A stretch of 64,000 nt of DNA. Origin: Seonamhaeicola sp. ML3. Lineage in GTDB: Bacteria; Bacteroidota; Bacteroidia; Flavobacteriales; Flavobacteriaceae. The stretch spans positions 3,348,001-3,412,000 of the forward strand of contig NZ_CP096884.1 in NCBI RefSeq assembly GCF_023273855.1, in the 5' to 3' direction. Position 1 is the first letter of the stretch, and the number at the start of each line of letters is the position of its first letter. The notes under the pieces were generated by a model, which ran no database searches, was not told where the DNA came from, and worked only from the letters and a program-made list of their open reading frames with translations. Below are positions 26,362 through 34,604 of the stretch, in pieces. The position numbers were made by a program, and so were the translations under genes.

Positions 26362-27729
26362 TTGTACGCAATACTAGACATAGAAACCACTGGAGGACGA
26401 TATAACGAAGAAGGCATTACCGAAATAGCGATTTATAAATATGATGGTCACGAAGTAGTCGACCAGTTTATAAGTCTCGTAAATCCAGAACGCGACATCC
26501 AACCCTTTGTAGTAAATCTTACAGGTATCAACAACAATATGCTACGTAATGCACCTAAGTTTTATGAGGTTGCAAAACGTATCGTTGAAATAACCACAGA
26601 TTGTATTATAGTTGCCCACAATGCAAATTTCGATTATCGCATTCTATGCACTGAGTTTAGTCGGTTGGGATTTGAATACGAGAGACAATCGCTTTGTACA
26701 GTAGAACTTTCTAAAAACTTAATCCCGGGACAGCAATCATACAGCCTTGGTAAACTGGTTAGAGCGCTGGGTATTCCGGTTTCAGACAGACATAGGGCCT
26801 CTGGAGATGCACAGGCAACAGTAAAATTGTTTAAAATGCTTATGGCCAAAGACAGTGACAAACAAATAATTAAAAATTCTGTTCGTGCCAATCCAAAACT
26901 TCAGTTAGAACCTCGCCATATAGATATTATCAAAGACCTTCCCTCCGTAACGGGAGTGTATTATATTCATAAAGCCGATGGTGAAATTATATACATAGGA
27001 AAGAGCAAAAACATCAAAAAACGTATAAACCAACATTTTACCAATACCAATCCCAAATCTAAAAAAATACAAGCCCAAGTACATGCGGTTACCTACGAGA
27101 GTACAGGAAGTGAATTGGTAGCACTTTTAAAAGAAAGTGAAGAAATTAAGCGCGTAAAGCCTATTTTAAATCGCGCCTTAAGAAGAACCATATTTACACA
27201 TGCTCTTTACAGTTTTGTTGATGAAAACAACTATATAAACCTTAAAATAGATAAAGCTGACGGTAGAAAGCAACCTATAACTACTTTTTCTAATAGGCAA
27301 GCAGGCAAAAGTTTTATTACAAGAGTTGTTGAAGATTATAATTTATGTCAAAAACTCACAGGACTTTATAAAACCAAATCAAGTTGCTTTAACTACGAGG
27401 TTAAAGCCTGTAACGGTGCCTGTGTAGAACAAGAACCTCCCGAATTATACAATAAGCGTGTTGAATTACTAATCGAAAAAAATAGTTACCATAACAAAAA
27501 CATGGTCATAATCGACCGTGGAAGAGATATCGATGAGCGTAGTGCTATTTTAATCGAAAATGGTATATTTACGGGACTAGGATTTTTCAACTTAAACTAT
27601 CAGATTAATAATATAGAGGTTTTAAAATCTATAATAACACCCATGAATAATAACAGAGATACTCAACATATTATTCAGAGTTATTTAAGAAAAAACAAAA
27701 AAATCAAACAAATTATATTTAAAGATTAA
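26362..27729 (+). CDS. DEDDh exonuclease fused to GIY-YIG nuclease domain
   Basis: Two-nuclease protein of 455 residues. Residues 1-170 form a DnaQ/epsilon-type 3'-5' exonuclease: ILDIETTGG near the start, HNANFDYRIL near 86, and HRASGDAQAT near 143 supply the four acidic residues and His. Residues about 193-275 form a GIY-YIG domain (GVYYIHKADGEIIYIGKS, then KKRINQHF and ELVALLKESEEIKR), as in the N-terminus of UvrC. The C-terminal 150 residues, with a CFNYEVKACNGAC segment, resemble the Cys-containing stretch after the GIY-YIG in UvrC. A TTG start is forced, since a stop lies five codons upstream and no ATG intervenes. Probable DNA repair role. Confidence 0.88.
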   Translation: MYAILDIETTGGRYNEEGITEIAIYKYDGHEVVDQFISLVNPERDIQPFVVNLTGINNNMLRNAPKFYEVAKRIVEITTDCIIVAHNANFDYRILCTEFSRLGFEYERQSLCTVELSKNLIPGQQSYSLGKLVRALGIPVSDRHRASGDAQATVKLFKMLMAKDSDKQIIKNSVRANPKLQLEPRHIDIIKDLPSVTGVYYIHKADGEIIYIGKSKNIKKRINQHFTNTNPKSKKIQAQVHAVTYESTGSELVALLKESEEIKRVKPILNRALRRTIFTHALYSFVDENNYINLKIDKADGRKQPITTFSNRQAGKSFITRVVEDYNLCQKLTGLYKTKSSCFNYEVKACNGACVEQEPPELYNKRVELLIEKNSYHNKNMVIIDRGRDIDERSAILIENGIFTGLGFFNLNYQINNIEVLKSIITPMNNNRDTQHIIQSYLRKNKKIKQIIFKD

Positions 27730-29687
27730 TGAACAAAATCTTTTTAACGCTCGCCTTTCTAGCTACCTTTAATCTCTTTTCACAAACTAAATATAACTCA
27801 GATTCTTTCCGTGTAACCCAGGCCGACATAGAAACGAACACCTTTGAAAAAGATTCTACTGCAAACGCTATTATCATTTATGAGGCTGGTAAAAGCTGGA
27901 TTCGAAATTCTGACTATGACCTGGTAACAGAAGAAAAACACAAACTTAAAATTTTAACCAAGGAAGGAGCAAAACATGCCACCGTTATAATTTACCTCTA
28001 CCACGACGACTCCAGTAATTATGAACGTGTTAAAAATATTGTAGCAACAACGTACAACTTAAAAGATGGTAAGGTTATAAAAAATCAATTAGACGAAAAG
28101 GACATCTTTGAAGAAAAACACAATGAAAACTATAATATCGTAAAGTTTACACTACCAAATATTCAAGAGGGTTCCGTGATTACCTATAGCTATAACATTG
28201 AATCTCCATTCAGATTTAAATACAAACCTTGGCATTTTCAACACGAAATACCCACACTCTCAAGTAGATATCAAACCAGTATTCCTGGACTTTGGGAATA
28301 TAACATTAAGCTCGTTGGCGGAAAAAAACTTACAACTAATACCGCTGATGTAAAAGAGGATTGCTTAGATGGTCCAAATGGGTCCTCCGCTAGTTGTTTA
28401 GAATCTGTTTACGAGATGAAAAACATCCCTGCTTTTGTGGAAGAGGAACATATGACTACTAGAGAGAATTACCTAGCGAGAATTGAATATGAATTAAAAA
28501 CATTTACTGACTTCTACGGTGTTGTAAAAGATTACTCCAAAGAATGGAAGGATGTAGACAAAGAGCTAAAAACAGAACCCAATATTGGCAAACAACTTAC
28601 TAAATCTGTAAAATTAGAAGATTTGCTAAACACAGACCTAATTAATACTCCTAAAGGTTTAGAAAAAGCACAAGAAATTTACAACTACATACAGGATAGT
28701 TACACTTGGAATGGGAAACATCTAATTTTTAAGGACGTATCTGTAAAAGATTTAATTAAAAGTAAAACTGGCAATGTATCGTCAATAAACATATTACTCC
28801 ACAATATTTTAAAAGAAAGTGGTTTTGATGTGAAACCACTACTAATCTCTACGAGACAGCATGGTATCCCAACAACAATATATCCTGTTATTTTAGATTT
28901 TAATTATTTAGTTGTTCATGCCTCAATAGACGGTAAAACGTATTTATTAGATGCAACCGATAAATATTTAAGCTTTGGAGAACTTCCATTTAAATGTTTT
29001 AATCACTTCGGAAGGCTTTTAGACTTCGAGAAAGAAAGCCAGTGGTTTGATATTGTACCCAAGAAGTCTGATGTCTATTATTCTGCCAATCTAAAAATAG
29101 ATAACAACCAAAATATTGTAGGAACCATAAAATCTAAAATAACAGGAAAACATGCCTACGACTACAGAAAGTCTTATTTTAAAAATAAAACTGCTTATGT
29201 TGAAAAACTCGAAAATGATTTTAATGACCTAGAAATTTCTGATTTTAAAACTACAGAAAGCTCCAAAACCTCACCGGTATTTAAAGAAGAATATAACATA
29301 AAGTATACACCAGAAGACACGGGAGAAAATCTATATTTAGATCCATTTTTTATAAAATTCTTTACAGAAAACCCGTTTAAACTTCAAGAAAGAACCTATC
29401 CTATTGATTTCGGATACAAAGATGCTTTTAATTACACACTTATGCTTGATTTGGGAGATGATTACGAGCTTGTAGACCAACCAAAACCTGTTATCCTCAA
29501 TTTACCGAACAAATCCGGAAAGCTTTTCTTTTCTCCCACACTAATTGGAAACAACTTAAATCTTTCTCTTAGAATAGAATTCAAAAACGCCATTTACCCT
29601 CCTGCTTATTATCCATATTTAAAAGCATTTATGAACAAAATAGTAGACATACAAACAAACACTTTATTACTTTTAAAGAAAAAGTAA
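27729..29687 (+). CDS. DUF3857/transglutaminase-like secreted protein
   Basis: Exported protein of 652 residues with a signal peptide of about 19 residues ending LFSQ. An N-terminal DUF3857 sheet domain (EEKHKLKILTKEGAKHATV... then VKFTLPNIQEGSVITYSY) is followed by a transglutaminase-like domain around residues 285-420, which ends with YLLDATDKYLSFGELP, the Asp of a Cys-His-Asp triad. The position usually holding the Cys reads SSINILLHNIL, so the domain may be inactive. A beta-rich C-terminal part follows. Found widely in Bacteroidota with unknown role. The ATG overlaps the previous stop (TAATG). Confidence 0.85.
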   Translation: MNKIFLTLAFLATFNLFSQTKYNSDSFRVTQADIETNTFEKDSTANAIIIYEAGKSWIRNSDYDLVTEEKHKLKILTKEGAKHATVIIYLYHDDSSNYERVKNIVATTYNLKDGKVIKNQLDEKDIFEEKHNENYNIVKFTLPNIQEGSVITYSYNIESPFRFKYKPWHFQHEIPTLSSRYQTSIPGLWEYNIKLVGGKKLTTNTADVKEDCLDGPNGSSASCLESVYEMKNIPAFVEEEHMTTRENYLARIEYELKTFTDFYGVVKDYSKEWKDVDKELKTEPNIGKQLTKSVKLEDLLNTDLINTPKGLEKAQEIYNYIQDSYTWNGKHLIFKDVSVKDLIKSKTGNVSSINILLHNILKESGFDVKPLLISTRQHGIPTTIYPVILDFNYLVVHASIDGKTYLLDATDKYLSFGELPFKCFNHFGRLLDFEKESQWFDIVPKKSDVYYSANLKIDNNQNIVGTIKSKITGKHAYDYRKSYFKNKTAYVEKLENDFNDLEISDFKTTESSKTSPVFKEEYNIKYTPEDTGENLYLDPFFIKFFTENPFKLQERTYPIDFGYKDAFNYTLMLDLGDDYELVDQPKPVILNLPNKSGKLFFSPTLIGNNLNLSLRIEFKNAIYPPAYYPYLKAFMNKIVDIQTNTLLLLKKK

Positions 29688-29696
29688 TTTCTTTAG

Positions 29697-29704
29697 TATT
29701 TTTG
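29697..29704 (+). promoter_or_regulatory. -7 promoter box of the potassium-channel gene
   Basis: TATTTTTG matches TAnnTTTG and ends 6 bases before ATG 29711. No TTG stands 17-23 bases upstream. The mRNA leader would be only a few bases. Confidence 0.45.
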
Positions 29705-29710
29705 GGTAAT

Positions 29711-30538
29711 ATGAGTAATACGTCTAAAAAGCATTGGAAAGAGAGACTTCATGAAATTATCTATGAGGCAGAAACCCCTGAGGGCAAATTATTCGATGTT
29801 GTTTTATTAATAACCATAATTGCAAGTGTAATTTTGGTTATGCTTGAAAGCGTAAGTAGCATAGACGCTAAATTTCATAACATACTTAATGTTTCAGAGT
29901 GGGTTATCACCATACTCTTTACAATAGAATATGTACTTCGGGTGGTAACCGTAAAAAAACCCTTAAAATACGTTTTTAGCTTTTATGGAATTATTGATTT
30001 TTTATCTACAATCCCGAAATATATTTCCTTATTAGTTGGAGGCGTACATGCCCTGGCAGCTCTTCGAGCCTTGCGCTTGTTAAGGGTATTTAGAATTCTA
30101 AAACTTGGCCGTTATCTAGGGGCATCCAATAATTTAGTGAATGCTATTAAAGCCAGCAGAGCTAAAATTTCGGTGTTCCTTTTCGCCGTTATAATAATAG
30201 CCATTATTTTAGGAACGATCATGTATCTGGTAGAAGGTGAAGAACATGGATTTACAGACATACCTAGAAGTGTTTATTGGTGTATTGTTACTTTAACTAC
30301 TGTTGGTTTTGGTGATATTGCCCCACAAACCCCTGTTGGTCAGTTTATAGCTTCATTAATCATGATTTTAGGTTACGGTATTATAGCAGTACCTACTGGG
30401 ATTGTATCTGCTGAATATTCGGCACAAAACAAGAACAAACCCTCTACAAGTTCTAAAACTTGTAATAATTGCTTAGCCGAAAACCACTTAAAAAATGCTC
30501 AATTCTGCCATAATTGTGGCCATAAACTAAATGACTAA
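29711..30538 (+). CDS. Voltage-gated-type potassium channel with C-terminal zinc ribbon
   Basis: Six-helix ion channel of 275 residues. The S4-like helix carries spaced arginines (LRALRLLRVFRILKLGR, about 118-134), and the pore loop has the K+ selectivity filter TVGFGD at 197-202. After S6 a short linker leads to a C-terminal CxxC...CxxC zinc ribbon (about 251-271), which is not part of the basic channel fold. Resembles KvAP/Kch-type bacterial channels. The stop overlaps miaA by 8 bases. Start ATG 29711 chosen over a TTG three codons upstream. Confidence 0.9.
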   Translation: MSNTSKKHWKERLHEIIYEAETPEGKLFDVVLLITIIASVILVMLESVSSIDAKFHNILNVSEWVITILFTIEYVLRVVTVKKPLKYVFSFYGIIDFLSTIPKYISLLVGGVHALAALRALRLLRVFRILKLGRYLGASNNLVNAIKASRAKISVFLFAVIIIAIILGTIMYLVEGEEHGFTDIPRSVYWCIVTLTTVGFGDIAPQTPVGQFIASLIMILGYGIIAVPTGIVSAEYSAQNKNKPSTSSKTCNNCLAENHLKNAQFCHNCGHKLND

Positions 30539-31442
30539 ATTCCTAATATCTATTGTTGGGCCTACAGCAATTGGCAAAACAGCTTTGAGTATTAAGCTGG
30601 CAAACTATTTTGATACAGAAATCATCTCGGCAGATTCTCGTCAATTTTACAAAGAAATGCAAATTGGTACAGCAGCTCCCACTCTCGAAGAACTAAGTGC
30701 TGCACCACACCATTTTATACATCATAAATCGATTCATGAAAATTATAGTGTTGGCGCCTTTGAAAAGGATGCTATCAATAAGCTGGACGCTCTCTTTAAA
30801 ACACACAATATCGTTATTATGGTTGGTGGTTCAGGTTTATATGTTGATGCCATTACCAAAGGTTTAGACGATTTTCCAGATGTAGATTCCAACATAAGAG
30901 AACAATTAAATGAGCAATTAAAAAACGAAGGTTTAACGGCGTTACAAAAGCAACTGAAGGAATTAGACCATACATCTTACAATACCATTGCCATAGACAA
31001 TCCGCATAGGGTAATTAGAGCACTGGAGATCTGTATTGGTACAGGCAAACCATACGCCTCTTTTTTGAATAAAATTAAAAACCTACGAAAATTTAAAACA
31101 ATAACCATCGGGCTTACAGCAAATAGAGAGATTATCTACGATAGAATAAACAAACGCGTAGATATTATGGTAAATGAAGGGTTATTAGAAGAAGTTAGAA
31201 CTTTAATTCCGTATAAAGATTTAAACGCCCTGAATACGGTTGGCTACAAAGAAATATTCAAATATTTTGATAACGAGTGGTCGTTGGATTTTGCTATTTC
31301 TGAAATCAAAAAAAATACGCGTAGGTTTGCAAAACGTCAGCTTACATGGTTCAAGAAAAATGAAGAAACCATCTGGTTTGACTATTTAACCGAAACTAAA
31401 GAAATTATACAAAACATTAAAGAAAACATTGAACATGATTAA
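30531..31442 (+). CDS. miaA: tRNA dimethylallyltransferase MiaA
   Basis: Adds the dimethylallyl group from DMAPP to N6 of A37 in tRNAs reading UNN codons. The 303-residue length is normal. It shows the P-loop GPTAIGKT at 10-17, the ISADSRQFYKEM block with the catalytic Asp, VGGSGLYVDA, and the DNPHRVIRALEI and RRFAKRQLTWF tRNA-binding blocks. It overlaps the potassium-channel gene by 8 bases and ppnP by 8 bases, so the three are probably co-translated. Confidence 0.96.
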   Translation: MTKFLISIVGPTAIGKTALSIKLANYFDTEIISADSRQFYKEMQIGTAAPTLEELSAAPHHFIHHKSIHENYSVGAFEKDAINKLDALFKTHNIVIMVGGSGLYVDAITKGLDDFPDVDSNIREQLNEQLKNEGLTALQKQLKELDHTSYNTIAIDNPHRVIRALEICIGTGKPYASFLNKIKNLRKFKTITIGLTANREIIYDRINKRVDIMVNEGLLEEVRTLIPYKDLNALNTVGYKEIFKYFDNEWSLDFAISEIKKNTRRFAKRQLTWFKKNEETIWFDYLTETKEIIQNIKENIEHD

Positions 31443-31713
31443 AGTAAATGAATATTTTGAAGGTAATGTAAAATCACTTGGACTAAACAACTCGCAAGGT
31501 AATTTTACCGCTGGTGTTTTATTACAGGGAACTTACGAATTCAACACCGAATCAAAAGAATGGATGACACTAACCTCCGGAAAGTGGGAGTTAGAACTTC
31601 CAGGTGAAGAAAAAAAATCTTATGGTGTATGGGAATCTTGTGAAATCCCTTCTGGAATCACTTTTAAGGTATACGTTCTAGAAGATTCTTCTTATTTGTG
31701 TAGATACGAGTAA
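31435..31713 (+). CDS. ppnP: Pyrimidine/purine nucleoside phosphorylase PpnP (DUF1255)
   Basis: Small cupin of 92 residues that splits a wide range of nucleosides with phosphate. The family wording is intact: VNEYFEGNVKSLG, TAGVLLQGTYEFNT, MTLTSGKWEL, and IPSGITFKV. The length matches E. coli PpnP (YaiE). ATG 31435 overlaps the end of miaA; a TTG two codons earlier is less likely. Confidence 0.93.
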   Translation: MIKVNEYFEGNVKSLGLNNSQGNFTAGVLLQGTYEFNTESKEWMTLTSGKWELELPGEEKKSYGVWESCEIPSGITFKVYVLEDSSYLCRYE

Positions 31714-31741
31714 GACAGATCATCTGTGATCAACTATAAAT

Positions 31742-31798
31742 GACAGAAGACCAAAGCAAAGATAATTCTGAAATGCAATAATAATTTGGTCTTCTGTC
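31742..31798 (+). terminator. Long-armed inverted repeat after ppnP
   Basis: Perfect 14-bp arms (GACAGAAGACCAAA at 31742-31755, TTTGGTCTTCTGTC at 31785-31798) enclose 29 bases of AT-rich loop. It could end the miaA-ppnP transcript, though no T run follows. A smaller dyad, ACAGAT-c-ATCTGT, lies just before it at 31715-31727. Confidence 0.45.
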
Positions 31799-31817
31799 TT
31801 TGGTAAAAACAAAAACC

Positions 31818-32498
31818 ATGAAACCTTATCCGGAAACACCACTAGATAATCCTGTTTGGTCTTCATTAACCGATACGCATCATAATGAATGTATTGACTA
31901 CGGAAATGTAAAGTTTTATCATCCAGATTTCACACCATTTGGGGCTTTCGTAAATGGTGAAGATACTAGCGCAGCCATAGAGAAACATGCCAAATTATTG
32001 GATACCTTTTTCATTGTTGGCAATAAACCCATAATCCCTTCTTCGTTTAGACCTCCAAAAAAACATGTAGGGTTGCAAATGATAATCTACAATGAAATTG
32101 AACACCCCATTTCGGAAGATATCATAGAATTAAATGAAGCGCATTACAACGACTTAATAGACTTGATTAGTTTGGTTTATCCGCATTTCTTTAAAAAGAA
32201 AACCAATCTCTTGGGTCGTTATTATGGTATTTATAAAAACAACCTGTTGGTGGCGGTAACCGGTGAACGTATGCAAACTAATAATTTTACCGAAATTAGT
32301 GCGGTAGCCACACACCCCGAACATACAGGAAAGGGTTATGCCAAGCAGTTAATTACCTATGCAGTTAAAAAAATATTTGAAGATCGTAAAGTGCCGTTTT
32401 TGCATGTAGACGAAACCAATTTAGGACCAATACAACTTTACAAGACATTAGGGTTTACAGAGCGAAGAAAAATGCAGTATTGGCTAATTAGTAAGTAG
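31818..32498 (+). CDS. GNAT family N-acetyltransferase
   Basis: Acetyl-CoA-dependent transferase of 226 residues. The C-terminal GNAT fold is clear: TEISAVATHPEHTGKGYAKQLI holds motif A with the pyrophosphate-binding loop (HTGKGYA), and LHVDETNLGPIQLYKTLGFTERR is motif B with the usual Asn and Tyr. The first 110 residues are a separate, less conserved domain (DNPVWSSLTDTHH). This two-part layout matches the DUF-FR47-like GNAT group; substrate unknown. Start ATG 31818 rather than the TTG at 31800. Confidence 0.85.
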   Translation: MKPYPETPLDNPVWSSLTDTHHNECIDYGNVKFYHPDFTPFGAFVNGEDTSAAIEKHAKLLDTFFIVGNKPIIPSSFRPPKKHVGLQMIIYNEIEHPISEDIIELNEAHYNDLIDLISLVYPHFFKKKTNLLGRYYGIYKNNLLVAVTGERMQTNNFTEISAVATHPEHTGKGYAKQLITYAVKKIFEDRKVPFLHVDETNLGPIQLYKTLGFTERRKMQYWLISK

Positions 32499-32529
32499 GC
32501 ACTATACAAGGGGAGCTCCAAGGTAAATC

Positions 32530-33999
32530 TTATTTCATGGTAATATTGCTGTATTTGGCATTGACAACAATACTCTTATCACTACTAAAATCTCCAGTTG
32601 AAAAAGTAGCCACATTTCCCTGCGCTTTGTTAGGATGACTAAATCTAGACCGGTCTCCTTTATACTGTAAGCTATAATTTGTTTTGGGAAGCGATATTGT
32701 TGCATCACAGTTCTGAACAATAACGTTTAAGTTGGTGAAAGAATCACTAAGATTTCTAACGTTTATATCTCCAATATTGCTGTCGATGATGACATTACCT
32801 AATAAATTATCGATAGTAATATTAGAAGAACTAGAATTTAACACCAAATGCTTTACGTTATTGAGTTCAACCTGTTTAGTATACTTTAAATTAAGTTCAC
32901 CCAAATTCCAATGTGTCACAAATACAGGAGAATAAGAAGCATTAATGGAAGTTAAACCTCCATTAATGCTATTTGCTATGAATTTAGTATATGCCAAATC
33001 TGCTTTTAAATTATCTACTGTCGAGGCAAACTCTACCTCACCGTGTTTAACGTTTACCTTTAGCTTTGCTTTTTTTGGCATTTTAATGCGTATGGTCTTT
33101 ATAACTTTAGAACTCACTCCCTTATTGGTTAGCTTCTTAACGTACACCCTACGATTATTAGTACTCTTCTGTCGTTCTTTAATGGCTTTATTTCTTTCCT
33201 CCATAGCTTTTTCCAAAGCCTCTTTTCTTTCTTCAAGGTTTTCAGCCTGCTGCTCCATTTGCTCAGCAAAACGAACTCCCCAAGCTTCCATTTTCTTTTC
33301 AAATTCCTCACTATCCCATTTTTCTTCAAACTTTTTGGCCCATTCTTCCATTTTCTTACCATACTTTTCTTCCCATAATTCACCAAATTTCTTTCCCCAG
33401 GCTTCCATTTTTTTGGAGTAGTCTTCACCAAAAACTTTGTCTACTCGTTTTTGGTATTCATTGAGGTACTTCTCGCCATCTTTCTGGTAAGCCTCATAAT
33501 CAAAGTTAATACTCTCAACATTCTTTGGTAACTCAGGAAGTTCAGGTAACTCTGGCATTTCTGGCAATTCGGGTATTACAATTTTTTCTGCAAATTTAAT
33601 TTCTGGCAAATCGGCAATTTCCAGTTTCAACTCTTTCAATATAGTATTAACATCGGCCAAGTCACTATTCACTAGATAAGTACTACTGTGAACAGTTCCA
33701 GCACCACTACTTATCTTTACTTCAGTATTGGTAGCATTTACATCTAATTTCCAATGTTTTACAGCCTCTTTGAGTTCCTCTTCACTCAAGTCTTCTCCTT
33801 CAATGTAAGCCTCGATTTCCACGACATCTTTATTCCAGGTATCAAAGATCAAATTGCAATGACTTGTGTTTAAATCTATGGTAACATCTTTATCCACATT
33901 TATGGATTGCGACACTTTAGTCTGTTTCTGTGCAACCACATTACCAACCATAAAAAAGAAGATAGCTAAGAGTTTAATTTTTATTATTGATTTGTTCAT
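32530..33999 (-). CDS. Secreted protein with Pro-Glu-Leu and tryptophan-rich helical repeats
   Basis: An exported 489-residue protein with a signal peptide ending near VVAQ (residue 24). Residues about 28-130 form strands. A PELPEMPELPELPELPK stretch at 143-158 leads into a long charged helix. Residues 196-250 carry three copies of a 19-20-residue unit built on KKMExWxxKF/RF. A further Glu/Lys coiled coil runs to about 280. The C-terminal 200 residues are parallel-beta-like strands (INASYSPVFVTHWNLGELNLKY, SSSNITIDNLLGNVIID), like DUF4097 putative adhesins. It ends the ECF sigma / anti-sigma operon, 11 bases after the anti-sigma gene, so it is probably an envelope protein under that sigma factor. 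Confidence 0.75.
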   Translation of the reverse strand: MNKSIIKIKLLAIFFFMVGNVVAQKQTKVSQSINVDKDVTIDLNTSHCNLIFDTWNKDVVEIEAYIEGEDLSEEELKEAVKHWKLDVNATNTEVKISSGAGTVHSSTYLVNSDLADVNTILKELKLEIADLPEIKFAEKIVIPELPEMPELPELPELPKNVESINFDYEAYQKDGEKYLNEYQKRVDKVFGEDYSKKMEAWGKKFGELWEEKYGKKMEEWAKKFEEKWDSEEFEKKMEAWGVRFAEQMEQQAENLEERKEALEKAMEERNKAIKERQKSTNNRRVYVKKLTNKGVSSKVIKTIRIKMPKKAKLKVNVKHGEVEFASTVDNLKADLAYTKFIANSINGGLTSINASYSPVFVTHWNLGELNLKYTKQVELNNVKHLVLNSSSSNITIDNLLGNVIIDSNIGDINVRNLSDSFTNLNVIVQNCDATISLPKTNYSLQYKGDRSRFSHPNKAQGNVATFSTGDFSSDKSIVVNAKYSNITMK

Positions 34000-34010
34000 T
34001 TCTTGATTGT

Positions 34011-34604
34011 TTAAGAGATTTGTTTTACCTCCTCGGTCCCTACTTCGGAAGGCGTTAATTCTTCTAATTGAGATTTTAATCTGTATAATAAATTTAAACG
34101 CAACTTTAAATTATCGATTAAAGCATTAACCGTTAACTCACTTGGCACAGAATTAGTTAGCTCTTTTGATAATTTTTTATACTCTGTATCTAACTCTGCC
34201 AACTGTTCTATGTATCCATCAAAAAGGTCTTTATTCTCTGGGCTGTACTTTATTTTAGATAATTCTAAATTAATACTCGCCAAATAATAATCTTCAACCT
34301 TTTTTAACCCGGGTGAAATATCCCCCAAAGTTTTGGTTGCTACAGTAGATTCTGAATTAACAATTGTTTGCGTTTCTTCAATACCAGAGGTGTTCGGGTT
34401 AATAAACTTATAGGCTCCAAAACTTAAGCCAATGAGCAACACAATACTTGCCGCCACTCGCATCCAAACATAATTTGAAGTTGAGGTATTTTTCTCTGGA
34501 AATGCCTCATCCAATCGCTTTAAAAAACGGTCTTGATGATGTTGTGGCATTTTCTCGTGCGATACTTTTTCGTTCTTGAACAAGTCTCTAATATCCTGTG
34601 CCAT
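34011..34604 (-). CDS. Probable anti-sigma factor, membrane-anchored
   Basis: A 197-residue protein with a cytosolic N-terminus of about 45 residues, one membrane helix (about 48-66, VAASIVLLIGLSFGAYKFI) and a periplasmic helical part with repeated Leu/Lys patterns. This single-pass layout, right after an ECF sigma gene that it overlaps by 17 bases, is typical of anti-sigma factors. No zinc-binding HxxxCxxC motif is present, so it is not a classic ZAS type. Function assigned mainly by position. Confidence 0.65.
   Translation of the reverse strand: MAQDIRDLFKNEKVSHEKMPQHHQDRFLKRLDEAFPEKNTSTSNYVWMRVAASIVLLIGLSFGAYKFINPNTSGIEETQTIVNSESTVATKTLGDISPGLKKVEDYYLASINLELSKIKYSPENKDLFDGYIEQLAELDTEYKKLSKELTNSVPSELTVNALIDNLKLRLNLLYRLKSQLEELTPSEVGTEEVKQIS

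Noticed and set aside
32945-33421. Plus-strand frame of 158 codons inside the tryptophan-repeat protein gene
   Set aside because: It is the antisense of the Glu/Lys coiled coil, giving a Ser/Phe-rich artefact typical of such shadows.
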